DNA from: Malurus cyaneus samueli
Lineage: Eukaryota > Chordata > Aves > Passeriformes > Maluridae
DNA length: 64,000 nt
Assembly (NCBI GenBank): GCA_009741485.1
Contig: CM019215.1
Span: 76,201,916-76,265,915 of the forward strand
Direction of reading: 5' to 3'
Position 1 is the first letter of the stretch. Each line of letters starts with the position of its first letter. The position numbers and the translations under genes were made by a program. Below are positions 24,296 through 35,781 of the stretch, piece after piece. The notes beneath the pieces were generated by a model. That model was not told the DNA's origin and ran no database searches. It saw only the letters and a program-made list of their open reading frames with translations.

Positions 24296-24593
24296 AAAGA
24301 GTACAGTTAGTTACTCAAAATTAGCATTGCAGTAATAAAGGTAGATTTTATGCTCTTCCATTACTAAGTAAATGTTTCTAAAATAAATCTGTTCATGTAG
24401 ATTAGCTAAAAGCATTGGAGGTCAAAGTAATTTCACAGAGATTACATCTTCTGAGATTTTGTTTCACGGAGCTCAGTATGAATAACTGTTGTTAGCTTCT
24501 TGTATTAATAGTGTCATGTGATAGTTCACTTAGTAAATCAGTGTTGACCTTCCAGGTATTTTTTTTCAGAAGCATGCTTACTCTTTGCTGCTT

Positions 24594-24628
<35 letters not shown>

Positions 24629-25574
24629 GAAAGGACATTTCCATGTTTGGAAATAGTAATTAAGAAAAGACTTTTTTCATAAATTTTAACAAAAAAAATT
24701 TAAATTCCCATTCTGTATCATTTGACGTAGCAACTTTCCTACTGGAATTTTCTTCTATTGTAGAACAAATTGTTTAAATTGAAGCTTTCCATTCCCAAAA
24801 TAAAGTTCTCATATGGCAACTCTCAGTGGTTATTTCTGACAATATTTTGAATTTTGAAATAATAGAGTACTTCATGACTATTGACCCCCTAAAGGACTAC
24901 TATTTACATTGTTTTGTAATTTTCTAGATACTGTGTTACTGTAACTATAGCCATCATATCTATAATGCAGTTAAAACAGTGTCTAACTCATACAATAATT
25001 AATAACCTAAGCATCTGCATCTTCATGACATAAATATGTAATTAATGTGAGAGACAACTTTTTTTATACTCCATTCTGTCTAGATTACTTACAAGTTCCT
25101 ACTGGGGTTCTGGCTCTCGGTCAGTATTGTAGTTTAGTAGATCTCACAACATGAAAGGGTAAATTTGGTCTCATCCATGTGTTTTATATTTGTCTTTTGT
25201 AGTCTTGATATGTAGTCAGCTGAATTAGAATGTTGCTATCTCAGACAACCGAAATCCCTTGTCTGAAATTTATCATAAGTCAGGCAATGCGGGAATTCAC
25301 ACAAAAGTTACAAAGCAGTTATCTGCTCTTCATTTCTTCTGCAAAACAGCTTCAGAGCTTATTTGAACTGTCATCCCCTTCTTCACTGTCCATCAGAGGA
25401 TCACACAAATCTTCTACAAGTGTTCCACTGCACTTGTAGAGTGTGTTCTTTGAAGTTCAGGGTAACAGAACAAAGAGTCAGCAAACACAAGTTGCAGCAA
25501 GGGCAATTCTCATTAGATGTACACAGAAATTCTTCCAATTCTTCCAATCAAATGTATGGAATGGGTTCTTGGGA
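24296..25574. other. AT-rich non-coding stretch
   Basis: Nothing recognised beyond a poly(T) tract at 24596-24625. Confidence 0.6.
24596..24625 (+). repeat. Poly(T) tract, 30 bp
   Basis: Uninterrupted T run. Confidence 0.93.
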
Positions 25575-25698
25575 ATGACTTGACTGTCTGTCCCTGGAGA
25601 TGGACTTGACTGAACAAGGCCATGGACAGCCAACCCAGGAATTACATCAGGTGGCTTCCACTGGTCCCCTCCAATTTAAATTATTCTGTAATTCTTTT
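25575..25698 (+). mobile_element. CR1 LINE 3' tail, decayed
   Basis: GATGGACTTGACTGAACAAG, then GTGGCTTCCACTGGTCCCCT, CCAATTTAAATTATTCTG and TAATTCTTT reproduce the last part of a CR1 element in plus orientation. The final ATTCTATG-type repeat is mutated to ATTCTGTAATTCTTT. The 5' limit is uncertain. Confidence 0.7.
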
Positions 25699-26831
25699 GA
25701 ATGTTAAAAGAAGTTGCTTATATCCAGATTTGATATAGCGGCACAACATTTATTTCCCTTGTTTTGGACTTAGTCCTGCATAATTTAAGCAGACTTTATC
25801 TCCTTGACCAAGAATATAACGAAAACATTTCTTGACATAAATGCCTGGGATTATTTAGTGTAGATATGAAGTAGTAAAGCTTCCACTGAGAATGAGACCC
25901 ATGAATGACCAATAATTCTGAAAAAATCTATACTTTTTGAATATGGAATTCAATCTTTCTGGCATTCAGACAGAGTATTTTCCACTAAGTGCAACAAGAC
26001 CATATCTGTGAAGTGTGAACAATAATCCTGTCCTGCTTAATATATGTGTTGTGAATATTAAAGCCCTTTAATATTGTCTAGATAGAACAATAAGCAGTAG
26101 TATAGAAAAGCCCAACAGGAAATTATTAATTCTATTCTTGGTCCTCCATTAGTATGGAAAATAGTAAGATCTCATTGTGTATATTGAATGATGTGAATAC
26201 AAAGTAAAATTGAAGACCTGCTCATTCCCTAAGCAGTTTTGATCCTGGAGATAGAATCAAGGAGAAGGCAAGAGAGGACAAAACATTATATGAAATACTG
26301 TATAACTTGTCCCCCAGTATGCAAAATCTAAATTTGAATTATTCACTAAGTGTTCTTAAACACAATGAGAACATAGAAATTTTCCAGTGCAAAAGATGCT
26401 TCCAAAATATTAGATTAAGATGTGATTACCTAACAGTATGTGGTTTCTTTGGACTGGCCAGATTTGGATTGCCATTATTTTGCATAAGATAGTGAGGATA
26501 AAACATTTGTTTTACACACTTTTCCAGATGTTTAAAGAATTTATTGCATTTTTAACAGAATGGAGTGAAATGGGGTTCCAGGAAGCAGAGAATCATGGGC
26601 AGTATAGGCAGTCGTAGGCACAAAGTCACTATGATCTGCTTCCGTTCTACTATTGAGAATAACTGAGCTGGAGTGAAAGTGAAAATAAATCTTCAGAAAC
26701 TGAAATACAAACAAGATGAACAATTTTACACCTTTTAAGGGAAAAATGTCTTTCTAATAACAGTATTAGAACAGGTAATCCACAGGAATTATATATGTGT
26801 AAGCATATATGACCCAATAGATCTTTAATCA
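25699..26831. other. AT-rich non-coding stretch
   Basis: No gene or repeat family was recognised; short frames only (61-71 codons). Confidence 0.6.
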
Positions 26832-27179
26832 TGTAAAAGCGACTTGGGAAGACAAATGCTATCACTTCAAATATTCCCCCTCTTCCTCCTTCTTACCCCC
26901 ACTTTATATACTGAGCATGATGTCATGTGGTCTGGAATATCCCTGTGGTCAGTTTGGGTCACCTGTCCTGGCTGTGTCTCCTCCCAACCTCCCAAACACC
27001 CTCACTTTCTTTGCCATTGTGGCAGTAGGAAAAACAGAGCAGGCCTTGACTTTGTGTAAATCCAGCAATAACAAAAACATCTCTGTATTATCGACCCCGT
27101 GCTCAGCACAAACCCAAAACACAACCCCACACCAACTGCTATGAAGAAAATTAACTCTACCCCAGCAAAAACCAGCACA
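26832..27179 (-). mobile_element. ERV LTR, 5' part, minus strand
   Basis: On the minus strand it begins TGTGCTGGTTTTTGCTGGGG and continues with AGAGTTAATTTTCTTCATAG, GATATTCCAGACC, and a TATA box within CTCAGTATATAAAGTGGGGG (plus 26899-26918). It stops after the TTTGTCTTCCCAAGT block near 26832, before the R/U5 end. The 5' two thirds correspond to the LTR at 8541-9094, with many substitutions. Several frames of 71-90 codons overlap on both strands and are shadows of the LTR. The 3' end is truncated and no internal virus sequence is present. Confidence 0.87.
26899..26918 (-). promoter_or_regulatory. TATA box of LTR promoter
   Basis: The minus strand reads CTCAGTATATAAAG, a standard TATA element in the place it occupies in this LTR family. 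Activity is not implied. Confidence 0.5.
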
Positions 27180-28214
27180 AAACAATTCGAGTGGACTGAA
27201 TTATTCATAGGAAGGACACATTGTATATTCACATATGATGTACTTATAGTACATACACTTCCATATATTTTCACAGTATATTCACATATACTGCATTCTG
27301 AAGAAAGAAAAATATGTTTCTAAAATTTTACTTTGAATCAAAAAGAAAAAGGAAAGCTCATAGAAAATTCCATGACCATTGAGATGATGCATGCTCTGTT
27401 AGGTTCAAGTTAACTTCTTTGTGAACATTATTCATAGAATATTTACGCCACATTGCCTTTTCTTTTTCAGTTTAAACTTATGCTTCAATGAATTACTTCA
27501 TCTATCTGTTCCTCCATCCCTGTAAATTTTGAAACCTGATTTCATCCATTTGGCTTTGTTGGGTAAACCCCGTAAAAACATATATAATACTTGTTGCAGT
27601 TTCAAGGTGTATGTATGTATAATTTCATGGGGAAATATAGAAATTAAGAATGCACACTGGTTTATTTTGCAAAAGGCAATCCTTAGAACACCTATTAGTT
27701 CAATTTTAGCATTACCTAATGTGAAGTGTTTGGATTATTTTAACAGAGGAATGAAACAGCCCTTTGTGACAGTTTTGGTTTCAATTTATAATTGGGTTTA
27801 TGGTTGTATGTAAATTTTTGACACAACAGGTACATCCTCTTTTGTGATTTCAAATTCAGATTGAAACCTCTGTACTTATGGCAATCAGCATTTAGCTGAA
27901 TATGCAGTTCTTCATCTTCTTTCTGCCCTTTGCATGTTCTTATCTAATCTTGCATGAATTGATTCAAAGTATTTTGAACTTCATTACAAATATTCTGCAA
28001 AGCTTGATATATGTAGTTTGTCTTAAGTGTTAATATGACCATTCAGAAGGTCAAAATTATATATTCCTATCTGCAAAAGTAATAATGCAATTAAACAGAT
28101 CTGCTTGACATTTTAAAATGTTAACTGGTGTACATTATTGTCCAATGTAATGAATTAACCTGCCAAAAAATACAAGTAGATTTTAATTTGGTTTTTTAAG
28201 TTTGAATAGGACTG
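27180..28214. other. AT-rich non-coding stretch
   Basis: Nothing recognised. The frame at 27529-27813 (94 codons, plus) has no domain I can identify. Confidence 0.55.
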
Positions 28215-28700
28215 CATGAATCTTAGAATCTTAGAATATCAGGCTTGAAGGGGAACTCAGGTATCATGTGGTCCAACCTAGGCAAGAGCATGGTCCAGAC
28301 AAGATGGCCCAGCAGCCTGTCCAGCTGAACCTTGGAAATGTTCTACATTGGGGAATCTACCACTTCCCTGGGTAGATTATTGTAATGGCTGATTAGTCCC
28401 CTTGTGAAAATATTTTAATTTTTGTCTAATAGGGATCACTCCAGGAGTAACTTGTATCCGTGACTCCTTGTAAAAAGGGAGTCTGCATCTCTTTTGTAGC
28501 CATCCTTTAAACACTGGAACATGGAAATTAAGTTTTTCCTAAACTTTTTTTTTTTTTTTTCCAGGTACTCGCAGCCTTTCCTCATGTGACAGGTTTCCCA
28601 ATCCTTTGATCATCTCTACTGCCTTTCTCTGGACCATCTCCAGCCTGCCCACATTTCTTTTGAGTATCAGGTACCAAAATTGATGTACTGTCTTGACAGG
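28215..28700 (-). mobile_element. CR1 LINE 3' region, older copy, minus strand
   Basis: Reversed CR1 blocks in order: GAATCTTAGAATCTTAGAAT tail, TGTGGTCCAACCTAGGCAAG, CAGCCTGTCCAGCTGAACCT, CCACTTCCCTGGG, CTTGTAAAAAGGGAGTCTGC, CAGCCTTTCCTCATGTGACA, CAATCCTTTGATCATCTCTA, TTCTCTGGACCATCTCCAGC and GGTACCAAAATTGATGTACT. The divergence is higher than in the other CR1 fragments. A T run at 28544-28560 has replaced or expanded part of the consensus. Confidence 0.88.
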
Positions 28701-31700
28701 GAAACTGATGGAGTTATAGGCAAATTTATTTGCACATATACCCTTGGATCTAAGGTCATTAATAGTTCAGTCTAAGTGTCTACTACTTATGACAATGTCA
28801 CTGGTATGTTCTCAAAATTTACACATTTTATGTAAGTGTATAAGGATGTGTCATTCCCAGAATTTTCCCACTGAATATATATCACACTTTAATGTTCTTC
28901 TTGCAGAACCAGCTCTTGCAATTTCTGCTCTTAGATAAATTTCAGTATTAGCCTCACTTTCACCTCACTGTCCTTTCTTCTTTTTGATTGTTAGAATAAT
29001 TTATTGAAATCTGTTTTGTAATCCCTGGGCATTTTAGCTTTCTGGTAAAAAAAGCGGTTCCAAAATCTACATCTACTGCATCACAATTATACCTTCATTT
29101 CCTTCTCTGTTTCCCCAGCAATCTTTTTTTTTTCTTCTAAATGAGAGCATATATATTTTTTTTTTCTCATTGTATATTAATTTTGCCAGTAATTGCTTTT
29201 TTCCTCTCTTCTTTAATTTCTTACATCCTCATGCCCTTTTATTACTCTCCTACTGCTGTATTTTGCCTTTGTTTTAGATTACCTTTAAAATTACTGTGTC
29301 ATGTAAATATTACTCTCTCCAAATTCCTCCAGTATTGTTTCTCCTGTGTTTTCTTCCTTTTTTTTTTTTTTTTTCCTGAGAAATCTAATGCCTGCCTGCT
29401 TTCTTCATGCTTTCACTACTATTTGATGTATGACCTTGTACAATAAACATTCCAGTTGGATTCAGCACCTTCACTATTGGTTAGTGTAAGTAGGACTGAC
29501 AAAAGTTTTAAGATATGGATCGGTGTTGATTCCAAAGGAGGCTGTCCCCATAAGGGCTGTAGCTACAGATTTTTAAAATTCTTTTCAAATATACTATTTA
29601 TTGTTTCTTAGTAAGAATGTGGAGAGAGATCATCCTGGGAGACATCATACTACTTCTGCTCTCTGGCAGTGTTTTCCCAAGAGTTACATGAGTTGCTTGA
29701 GTGTGGCTGGTTTTTCGTTTTTTTTTTTTTTTTTTTTTTTTTTTCCTTATTTTTTTTTTCTTACTGTAAGTGGATCTTTTTACCAAATTTTTCAAAGAGA
29801 TTTCAGTCCACATAGTATTTACTGTCATTTAATTCACACTAAATTTGCTTTTGTAATCACATCATGAATCAAAGTAAATCTTTCATTCAGTAAAATATGT
29901 TTTATAAATTCTGTGTAAGTCCTTTGCTATAATTATATGTTTATGTATTTTTTCCTGATTTTGAAATAAAGCATCAACTTACAATGGAAGTTTTGTTGCC
30001 TGTAAACCATGGATCTCATCCTGTAAATCAGTTTCTCATTTGAAAGACCTGAAGAAAATATGCTTTGGTCACCATTTCATGCAATTAAAGATTAAACCAT
30101 TATTAAATGCAAAGATTCATAAACTTTAATATAATCTAAAAAATTGTACCTTTGTGTCCCTATCACAAAAACCAAGAAAGGCTGAATTCCTCGTTTTGCA
30201 TACAGTCCTAGACAGTGAAGACAGTTTATTACATTCTATCTCTTAACATTTCCACATTTCATATTTTCTTCTGACTGTCAAACTAAATGAAATTTGCTAT
30301 GATAAATGTTTTAACTTCTATCTTCTTAAGTCAGTTCCAAATCTCTGACCAGTTTCCTTATTGAGCCCTGGAGACTTATAGCAATTATTGCTATCATAGT
30401 TTTTTCTGTCAGTTTGATCTGTCCTCCCAGTTTGGGCAGACTCTGCCTTTCCGGTCATTTTGTACAACAGATGTCTCTGAATTGAGACACTACATTAGAT
30501 TTTTTTTACTTTGTATTGTTCTTTCATCAAACCTGCATTGGGCTAAACTGCATCTTTTACAAACAGCTTCCTGTTAAGAGCAGCTTCCAGAAGCAGCTCA
30601 TTTCACAAAGGCACCACTCTTTTTGGAGTTCACACACAGGATACCCACATCAACTTACTGAAAAAGTGACACAAGTCTCACTGGGCCAGACCAGAAAAAC
30701 AGTTCCCCAAGTACTTTTTCTCTACACATGACCAAGCTGCCCCCAGTCCCAGCCACTGTGAGGGTAGGGAGCACAAAAAGGAGGAACTGCAAAATTTCAG
30801 TTCAACATGGACTTGCTGACAGTGACGAAAACAAGGTGTAAAATGCTTAGGAAATATGTAAAATTACTCCAAGATTACTCTAATCCTAGAGTGAGAAGAA
30901 GGAAACCATCAACGTGATAAACAAACCTTAAACTTCCAGGAAAGGACCAAGAAAATACTGTGGTTTTGCTTTGCTTTCCCCCTCACCCCCAGTATCAAGA
31001 CTGAGGACATCAATCTTAGGCTCTGGCTGGAGAGCAGAATTGTGACTGTAACATTAAAAAGAGGCAGCTGCTGGGAAATATGAGTTGTTTAGAATATATT
31101 ACCATTTTTTAAATTGATTTTTTAAATAGAATGTCATTCTTTTATTTCAGTTTTTATTTTTTTTGTATTAGATCTGGACTTCTGTAATTCACTGGTCAGT
31201 TGGGATGCCAATTATGAGAACTAAATTTTGACTTTACATAAGATACATGGGGGATGGGCTTTTTTTTTTTTTTCAAATAGCAGTCCATAATAATGTTTTA
31301 AGTATAACTCTTTGTATTAGCTACTTTCTGTTATTAAAGAACACTTTCAGATTCAAGCAACCTGAACCACATATTTTGTGAAATTCAGTTGCAGGATACT
31401 GACTTGGTGGGGATAATCCTCACGTTCAAGAAAAAAAAAAGTCTGGCTTCTATTTCTCAAACCTGGAGCTTTTTTACAGGTCTCTACCAGCCCTTTGTAC
31501 TGTAAATGGCTTAGATTCACAATAGACCAGGATCATTATCCGTTCTTGCTTCTGGCCTTTGGTTTTCACATGGCACTGGATGTATTTAATGAGCAGGTGT
31601 TCAATGACATCCTAGTTGCAGGGATAGCAAACTGTAACCTTCAGCCCTTCACTTCAGACCTCATTTGGCACAACACCGTGGTGTGATCTTGATTCAGTTT

Positions 31701-34700
31701 TATTATGAAGTCTGTTGTTAAGGAATGAGAAAGGATGTGAGCTAAAGCCATGTACGACAATGAAAGGGAGAATGCAGACAGAACTGAGATTGTTGAGATG
31801 GTGACAGCAGCTCCAGGATTCAAGAGAAAATATGAATCTATGAGACACCAAGGGAAAAAGAGTGAACCTGCAGAGAGCAGCTTGGTAAGGATGGGATCTG
31901 CCCATTCTGAGGAGAGGTGGAGACCCCCTTTCCCTCATTTTGTAGGACTGGCTGATCACAGGGCCATCGTATATAACCTGACAGCAGAGTTTTGCTGCAT
32001 TATGTGAATGATGCCTGCACAACTGATACACTGGTAAAAGTTCTGATTCCTAACTATCAGATGCTGAAGCTACATCTGTATCTTGGAACTGATTGGTAAA
32101 TGATGAGTCTTGTTTTTTTTCTCCAGATAATTAATTGCGTGAGCAAAACCAGAAGAATGCTGGTTCCCTGACATGCTCAGCAGATAGAAACCTGAAGAGC
32201 ACTGTTGAAGTCTACAGCAGCAAGGATTTTGATCAGACTCATCTCCTCTCCGTACACCAGTCATCATAAACTGACAAAATGGTGTCGTTCAGAAACTCAG
32301 AATGGTCAGGGATATTTATTTCACGTTTCCTCCATTATGATTTCAAGCGTTCATGAGAATTTGTACTACTGTTGTCTGTTACTGCAGCAGAACATGAGGT
32401 GTCCCCTTATTTTTCAACTGAAGAGTCAATCTTTAGAATTGGTGTGTGGGCCACATCCTCCATCATCCAAACTTACCTCTTGAACAGCACAAATCACTTA
32501 TTGCAGACTCCAGTAAATGATACATGCACAAACGGCCTGACACCAACCGCTTGAGATGAAGATATCACTGAAATCAGACTCATCCCATGGAGTCCATCAA
32601 GAAGAATTATGTTTGCTGGCTCTAAAATCCATTTGAAATTAATAGTTTTGTATACATATTGATAATGATTGATAATGAATAGGAACTATCCACTGGCAAC
32701 AAGTATTGTTGTTGAATTTCAATGCAGTAAGTGTTTCGAAGCAGAGAAGTGATGTGATTGTTCAGTTTTTTGAACACTGACAAGACATCAGTGTCTAAGT
32801 CTGTAACAGATAAATATTTTTTTGATCTACATGTATTTATGACACCAGCAAAATGCTTCACTTGAGTTTCAGTGATCAGCATCCGAGTGCCAGGATGTTG
32901 ATGTTTCCTAAGGTTACACAGTAGCTCTTCCTGCCTAGAAAGGAACCCTTTTTAAAAGCAAAAAAAGTGTTTATCACATTGGTCTGCCAAACTGAATGTA
33001 AGACATTTCTAGTAGAAATTTCTCTTGGTTTAAGTTCCTCAGGATCAAGCTCTTCCCTTCTTCTAGATTAAAGAAATTTGGCTTTTGTGTTGGTTCAGTA
33101 AGCAGTATTTCAACCCTGTTTTTCCAATGCACGATTATAGAACACTGTTCTGCTTCCTCACCAAAAGTGTCTTTTTAAAGACTAACTAGGATTCGCACTT
33201 TGCAACTCTCTTCCTTAGCAGTACTTGTTTATCTTCCCTTATAAGCATAGAATTCACAGCCACTTTTTTCCTGTCATACTTTTCTCTGACTGCAGTATTC
33301 CTGTTTTATTATTTCTTCAAGACACCTGTTGTAAGACTAGTCTTACTGGTGATTACCTTCAAAGTGTTTTACATAACAGCATCCTTTTCTGAGTTTTGTC
33401 AGACCAGGAAACTGACTTTACTTCTTCCCGCACCCCTAAAGGTTAGTCTGCTTTTTTTAAGTTATGCTGTGGCATATTAGATGTCTGAAATTTACTGTGT
33501 TACTGTATGATACATTGAAGAGAAATGACATGAATTGGGGTTGCAATTTAACTATCAGTATTCAGTTTTATTTCAGAACTCTTGGGGGAGCGTAAATAAA
33601 AAGAAAGAAAAATGAAAATTTCAATTAAAATTTGAAAGCTCTTGAATATACTCAGTGAATTATTTTATTATCCTAATCTGGAGGTCATGTTAATCATCTA
33701 TGTTTCAATTTAAAATATATATATATACTTAATAACTGTAATAAACTGTACTTTCAGATATTTGGTTATATACTATCTATTAGCATTTATCCAATTAGGA
33801 TTACTTATGTAATTGTCATCAAAGTAATGTTTGTTACTGTCAGTAGTGTATCCTGGAAGAATTGAGTTTAGAATCTCTGTCACTCTATTGCTGCTATCTT
33901 TGTGTGCACATTCAGTACAATTGAATAATAAGCGAACTAAGGGTCCTCTCAGATTTTAAGTTTTAACCTAATAGAAAAAGGTTGATACTTGTCATCTGAT
34001 TTTTGCATAGTCAATGTGTTCAGATTGTGACTGAGTGCCTCTTAACTAATTTATTTATTTGTTCATGTTCTGCACTGCTGTGGATTAAGCAATGGGCTGA
34101 AGAAAGCTTGATTTAAAAAAAAAAAATAAACCTTAGAATATAAACACAGCTGAGTCCTACATGTTTTTCAGTAATAAGATGAAAGAAAGTCAGCTAGAAA
34201 AACAGTTCAAAACTGTATCTTGATTTTAATCATGGTATTTTGTTGGTTTTAAATATTTAATGTTAGCAAATCTCATTAATCTTAATAGTGTGTTATAAAA
34301 AAAAAAAAACAGTGTTATCAACCTGTAAGGTATAATGTGTGTTATTGGTGCAGACATGAGTGTGTATCATCATATTTGCTCTATATACTTATTTTTACTT
34401 TCTCACCTGTAACTATTCACATTTTAATATTTATTTGAGGAAAGCTTAGTATTCAACACTGCCCTTAGGAGAAGTGTGGCAAAAACTCAGCATCACGTGA
34501 AGGGGAAGCTGAAGATTGTAGGTATGATCTTAACCGAGATTCCAGCCTGAATTCAGGGCGGAACCTGGAATATTTCTTAAATGCACCTGTGTGCTTATCT
34601 CCTGCATCTGACTGTGGGGACAGCAAAGTTTGTTGTGTCACCTGTACAGCAAGGCCCAACAGAGGCATTCTCTGTAAGGGGCTTTGAGTTAACAGGAGTT

Positions 34701-34838
34701 TCTCCATGTGCTTCATAAGAGATGCTCCAGCCTGAGAATCATCTGCCTTACGTGCCTTCCGTAGAACAAAGCAGTTCATTCTGTTTTGAGTTTCATTTGT
34801 GAAAAAGCAGGTGATTAAGCTGAGGTTTTTCAGCCAAT
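28701..34838. other. Long non-coding stretch, no gene recognised
   Basis: AT-rich with several T tracts, including 29358-29375 and 29711-29759. A region of more balanced composition at about 31490-32640 has moderately long frames on both strands (up to 125 codons) but no motif I recognise; it may be a decayed retroelement. I see no splice-bounded exon with confidence. Confidence 0.5.
29711..29759 (+). repeat. T-rich tract
   Basis: About 50 bp, nearly pure T with few C or A interruptions. Confidence 0.92.
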
Positions 34839-34843
34839 TTTAC
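34839..34843 (+). repeat. Target-site duplication, left copy (TTTAC)
   Basis: Five bases immediately left of the solo LTR, identical to 35777-35781. A 5-bp duplication is in the range produced by retroviral integrases. Confidence 0.8.
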
Positions 34844-35776
34844 TGTCTTGGTTTGAAAGACAGGTGTTTGCCGATGAAGGCAGGGACCCCCCTTGGAGTG
34901 GTGGGTATGACCCCCCTTCCATCCGAATTATTATAGCTTTGAAAAATCACGGGCTTTCAGGCAAGAATATGGGTAAATAGGGAATATGGGTAAAAGGGAA
35001 TAACAGTTTTTACTAATATGTATAACAAGGTGAAACAAGTAACAATAACAATTAGCAACAACCAGCCAGTCCCAAACCCAGTGACAGACTTACAGAGACA
35101 CACCCTCCCCTTTGGTGCAGTTACAGTCCCATTGTCAGGGACGCTGTTGGCTCCGGGCCAGGCAGGGCGGGTGCGATGATTCTCCGGGGGCTGCAGGGGA
35201 CATGGTGGTGCGGGTCCGGCTGGCTCAGATCTCCCGGCGCCAGTGATGGACACAAAATGGCAGAGGTGGATGGAGAAAAGTTTCTCTGCAAAACTCACAG
35301 CGGAAATGCCGATCTCAGTGCTCCTCTGGACAGCAAGAAACCGAGGACGGCAAAGAGATGAGCAGAAATCCCGCGGCTGCGAGACGGGGTGGAACAGAGC
35401 TCACCCCTGAAGCTGGAATCGCAGAGGTTCCCGGCAAGACACAGGGGAGAAAGATCACAGTGCAGCAAACAGGAACCCAATGGGCAGAGATGCTGGTCTC
35501 TGCAGAAAAAGGGCAGGCCAGCTCTCCCTGGAGCAGCCAGCGGGCAGACCGCCTTCTCTCAGCGAAGCAGCGAAGGAAGTCACCCCCCCCCACCACACAA
35601 AAATACAGACTCTCCTAGCGCTTAGCAAGATTTTGGTGGGGTATAGGTATCATTGTCTTCACTAATCGCCAGCCATCAAAAGGATGACCTGGCAATTAGT
35701 GTATTCCAGCAACAAATGGGAAAGAAAAAACTACCAAAGAAAGGGAACAAAAGGGGAAAAATCTTAACCCACAACA
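34844..35776 (-). mobile_element. Complete solo LTR of an endogenous retrovirus (933 bp)
   Basis: On the minus strand it begins TGTTGTGGGTTAAG and ends CAAACCAAGACA, so it has TG...CA ends. It is flanked by the direct repeat TTTAC on each side. The left segment (AAAGACAGGTGTTTG, GAAGGCAGGGACC, CCATCCGAATTATTATA, GGAATAACAGT) matches a passerine LTR family that I recognise. The middle (about 35130-35600) is GC-rich. An intact duplication and both ends with no internal genes mean that a provirus recombined between its two LTRs. Frames of 61-113 codons on both strands are within the LTR and not host genes. Confidence 0.9.
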
Positions 35777-35781
35777 TTTAC
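35777..35781 (+). repeat. Target-site duplication, right copy (TTTAC)
   Basis: Direct repeat of 34839-34843, immediately outside the LTR end. Confidence 0.8.

Noticed and set aside
35176..35665. Several 61-93 codon frames on both strands
   Set aside because: They fall inside the solo LTR at 34844-35776 and reflect its GC-rich middle.
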